This document shows positions 4,747 to 6,290 of a DNA stretch of 6,290 nt, piece after piece. A program made the position numbers and the translations under genes. Within the stretch, counting starts at the first letter, position 1, and each line of letters opens with the position of its first letter. The DNA lies in contig QEXZ01000096.1 in assembly GCA_003160755.1 (NCBI GenBank), positions 1-6,290 on the forward strand, written 5' to 3'. The notes beneath the pieces are model-generated. The model was not told the DNA's origin. It worked only from the letters and a program-made list of their open reading frames with translations, and made no database searches. This DNA is from Methanomicrobiales archaeon (lineage in GTDB: Archaea > Halobacteriota > Syntropharchaeia > Alkanophagales > Methanospirareceae).

Positions 4747-6290
4747 TTACCACCCACCGTGTAAATATTCCGCTATCGTCGTTTTGATAAAGCGAAAAAT
4801 CCGTAAATTCCCCTTCGCAGCAGGCCACTCCATGTACCTCTTCTCGTTAATAACGGAATTAAGCATCGTATCGAGCTTTGGTTTCAGTTGCATCAATCTT
4901 TTCTGCCGTGTGGATAAATCGGCATCGGTCATCTCGTTTATTCTGTCTATCGCAGCAGTAAGCTCAATTGCAAGCTTTATTTGCTCTTCCGTTGACTTAA
5001 ATGAAGCCGGGTCAATCAAACCGTATTCCGCCTTCAACTCGTTCAGCTTGAGCCCTGCTTGATACGTGCAGTTCACGATTTCGTCCCGGGTCATCCATCG
5101 GGTCTCGTAATTCAGCGCGTATTTCCAGCTTGGCGATAGCATTGCTTTGCGGTATTCCTCGAGTGTTTTGAACAGGATTTTATAGCCGAACTTTTCAGGA
5201 TGCTCATACGCAATGCAGCCGGGGTCAATAAAAGGCGAATATGCGAGAATATAAGGAACTACGCGTTTGCCGAATTTATCCATCTGCGACCCGCACCAAT
5301 CTACCGTCGCCATAGCGGATTCGCATGTCTGAAGGGGAAGACCAATCATAAAGAACAGGTCGAACTTGTTGCAGCCCGAATCCAGAGCCCATTTTAAGTT
5401 CTCTTCTATCGCGGAATTTGTATACCGCTTGCCTTCTGCCGCTCGTATTGATTCGTCATGGGTATCCGGGGATATTTCAAAGTTGAAGTTTTCAACCGAA
5501 TCCGCCACGCACGTGAAATATTCCTCGGGATTGCGTACCGTATCGAATAACTCAAACACCAGATGATTATCAAATGTCTCCTTTTTCAGTTCTTGCAGAA
5601 CGGTATACGCGTATTCTTCACCGGGTTGCAGGATGTCACCAATGACGAATATTGGCGCTTTTGTGTACCCTGTGATTTTTACAATGTCCTTCACTACCAA
5701 TTCCGGGTCGCGAAAAGCGGGTTTTTTACGGTTGCAGTACGTTGCGAGCGCATTCCGGGAGCCGCCGCAGAATATGCAATTGTGGATGCAGCCACGGCAA
5801 GTTAGTACTGGCGTAATCGGGTAGTCCAGCCACTCATGCGAAGACCAGCCGTGGAACGGAATGAGACTTTTGAGGTCACGGTATTTCAATGCGGATTTGA
5901 AAATCGGCAGGTAGTTATTTGAAAATTTATTTATCTCTGTGGGAACGTAGGTGAACGGATTCACACGCATCTCGCCGTTATTGCTATTGCCATTACCATT
6001 GCTATTATATTTCCATACAAGGTTAGGGATGTCGCAGAAGGAAGAGCCGTGCTCTCTCTGAACAATCGTTTTCATGAGCTGTAACAACGATTCTTCTGTG
6101 GAATCACCTCGTATGATAAAATCCACGGCGGGATACCGAATCAACTCTTCATAGAAATACGTGGCAGAGAATCCACCGAAAATGACGGGAATGTCGGGAT
6201 GGTATCGCTTGCATATCTTCGCTACTTCGAGGCTGCCCTGCGTATGCGGCAACCAATGCAGGTCAATGCCAAAAGCATGTGGTTTAAGCC
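4747..6290 (-). CDS. B12-binding domain / radical SAM protein, N-terminus outside window
   Basis: Radical SAM enzyme with an N-terminal cobalamin-binding-type domain; such proteins use S-adenosylmethionine and a 4Fe-4S cluster for radical chemistry. The substrate is unknown. The frame is open to the right edge (reading HAFGIDLHWLPHTQG near 6250-6276), so the TTG at 6252 is internal and the true start lies beyond the window. About 513 residues are visible. The first 75 form the latter part of a B12-binding fold (PDIPVIFGGFSATYF, then VDFIIRGD). The cluster motif CxxxCxxC is at 5767-5790 (GCIHNCIFCGG), with an extra Cys three residues before it. FEISPDTHDESIRAAEGK and FFMIGLPLQT match the later strands of the radical SAM barrel. 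A helical, lysine-rich C-terminal region ends in LHGGW. It resembles the archaeal Ta0216-type B12/radical SAM family (TIGR04190), a recollection at moderate confidence. A run of N, S and G residues is encoded at 5977-6006. Confidence 0.88.
   Translation of the reverse strand, partial: LKPHAFGIDLHWLPHTQGSLEVAKICKRYHPDIPVIFGGFSATYFYEELIRYPAVDFIIRGDSTEESLLQLMKTIVQREHGSSFCDIPNLVWKYNSNGNGNSNNGEMRVNPFTYVPTEINKFSNNYLPIFKSALKYRDLKSLIPFHGWSSHEWLDYPITPVLTCRGCIHNCIFCGGSRNALATYCNRKKPAFRDPELVVKDIVKITGYTKAPIFVIGDILQPGEEYAYTVLQELKKETFDNHLVFELFDTVRNPEEYFTCVADSVENFNFEISPDTHDESIRAAEGKRYTNSAIEENLKWALDSGCNKFDLFFMIGLPLQTCESAMATVDWCGSQMDKFGKRVVPYILAYSPFIDPGCIAYEHPEKFGYKILFKTLEEYRKAMLSPSWKYALNYETRWMTRDEIVNCTYQAGLKLNELKAEYGLIDPASFKSTEEQIKLAIELTAAIDRINEMTDADLSTRQKRLMQLKPKLDTMLNSVINEKRYMEWPAAKGNLRIFRFIKTTIAEYLHGGW
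5977..6006 (-). repeat. In-frame hexanucleotide-like repeat coding Asn-Ser/Gly
   Basis: On the - strand the codons read AAT-AGC, AAT-GGT, AAT-GGC, AAT-AGC, AAT-AAC, giving N-S-N-G-N-G-N-S-N-N between the B12-binding and radical SAM domains of the protein. It is a degenerate six-base tandem repeat in a probable surface linker, and likely variable in length between strains. Confidence 0.7.

Noticed and set aside
4401..4828. Open frames on both strands (4401-4667 + and 4427-4828 -) over the repeat-rich spacer
   Set aside because: Their translations come from the inverted repeats (for example HRGERRARRVF and EHTENAKAPEK) and overlap ends of real genes; they look like spurious peptides from repeats.
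4784..5824. Several + strand open frames within the radical SAM gene region
   Set aside because: All lie opposite the long coding frame with an intact CxxxCxxC motif, and none shows a family pattern.
6250..6252. TTG as the start codon of the radical SAM gene
   Set aside because: The frame continues to the window edge with family-like residues (FGIDLHW), so the gene is truncated by the window.

Overview
The window is archaeal. It carries the eukaryote/archaea-type ribosomal protein S4e next to an archaeal-type L5, a DUF1638-like protein (a family known mostly from methanogens and relatives) and a B12-binding/radical SAM protein of a type common in Euryarchaeota. Base composition is moderate, with AT-rich spacers. 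Most visible starts lack a Shine-Dalgarno sequence, and archaeal TATA-like boxes precede several genes. A methane- or alkane-metabolising euryarchaeon (for example of the ANME-1/Syntrophoarchaeum type) would fit, but that placement is inference from gene content.

Layout. Bases 1-1173 (+) hold the end of a ribosomal protein operon: the 3' part of rps4e and a complete rpl5. The usual archaeal continuation (rps14, rps8, rpl6) is absent; a T-rich terminator-like stretch follows. Bases 1328-3207 (+) hold a DUF1638-like gene and a trans-type polyprenyl diphosphate synthase, 47 bases apart, each with a candidate TATA box. Bases 3208-3393 are a convergent spacer with an imperfect inverted repeat. Bases 3394-4439 (-) hold two small overlapping membrane-protein frames that look like one frameshifted gene, and a LURP-one/tubby-fold protein with a clear promoter and ribosome binding site. 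Bases 4440-4746 are non-coding and packed with three hairpin-forming repeats. Bases 4747-6290 (-) hold the greater part of a B12-binding radical SAM protein whose N-terminus lies beyond the right edge.

Functionally this is a junction between conserved housekeeping genes (translation, isoprenoid chain synthesis) and accessory genes. The prenyl synthase has an alanine where archaeal C15/C20 enzymes usually have an aromatic residue, so it may make a long side chain, as for methanophenazine or menaquinone, rather than the lipid precursor. The most unexplained material is non-coding: at least four kinds of short inverted or tandem repeat occupy the spacers, one kind lies inside the ribosomal operon, and a copy of that kind overlaps the 3' end of the frameshifted membrane gene. 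No mobile-element gene, CRISPR array, tRNA or rRNA was seen.
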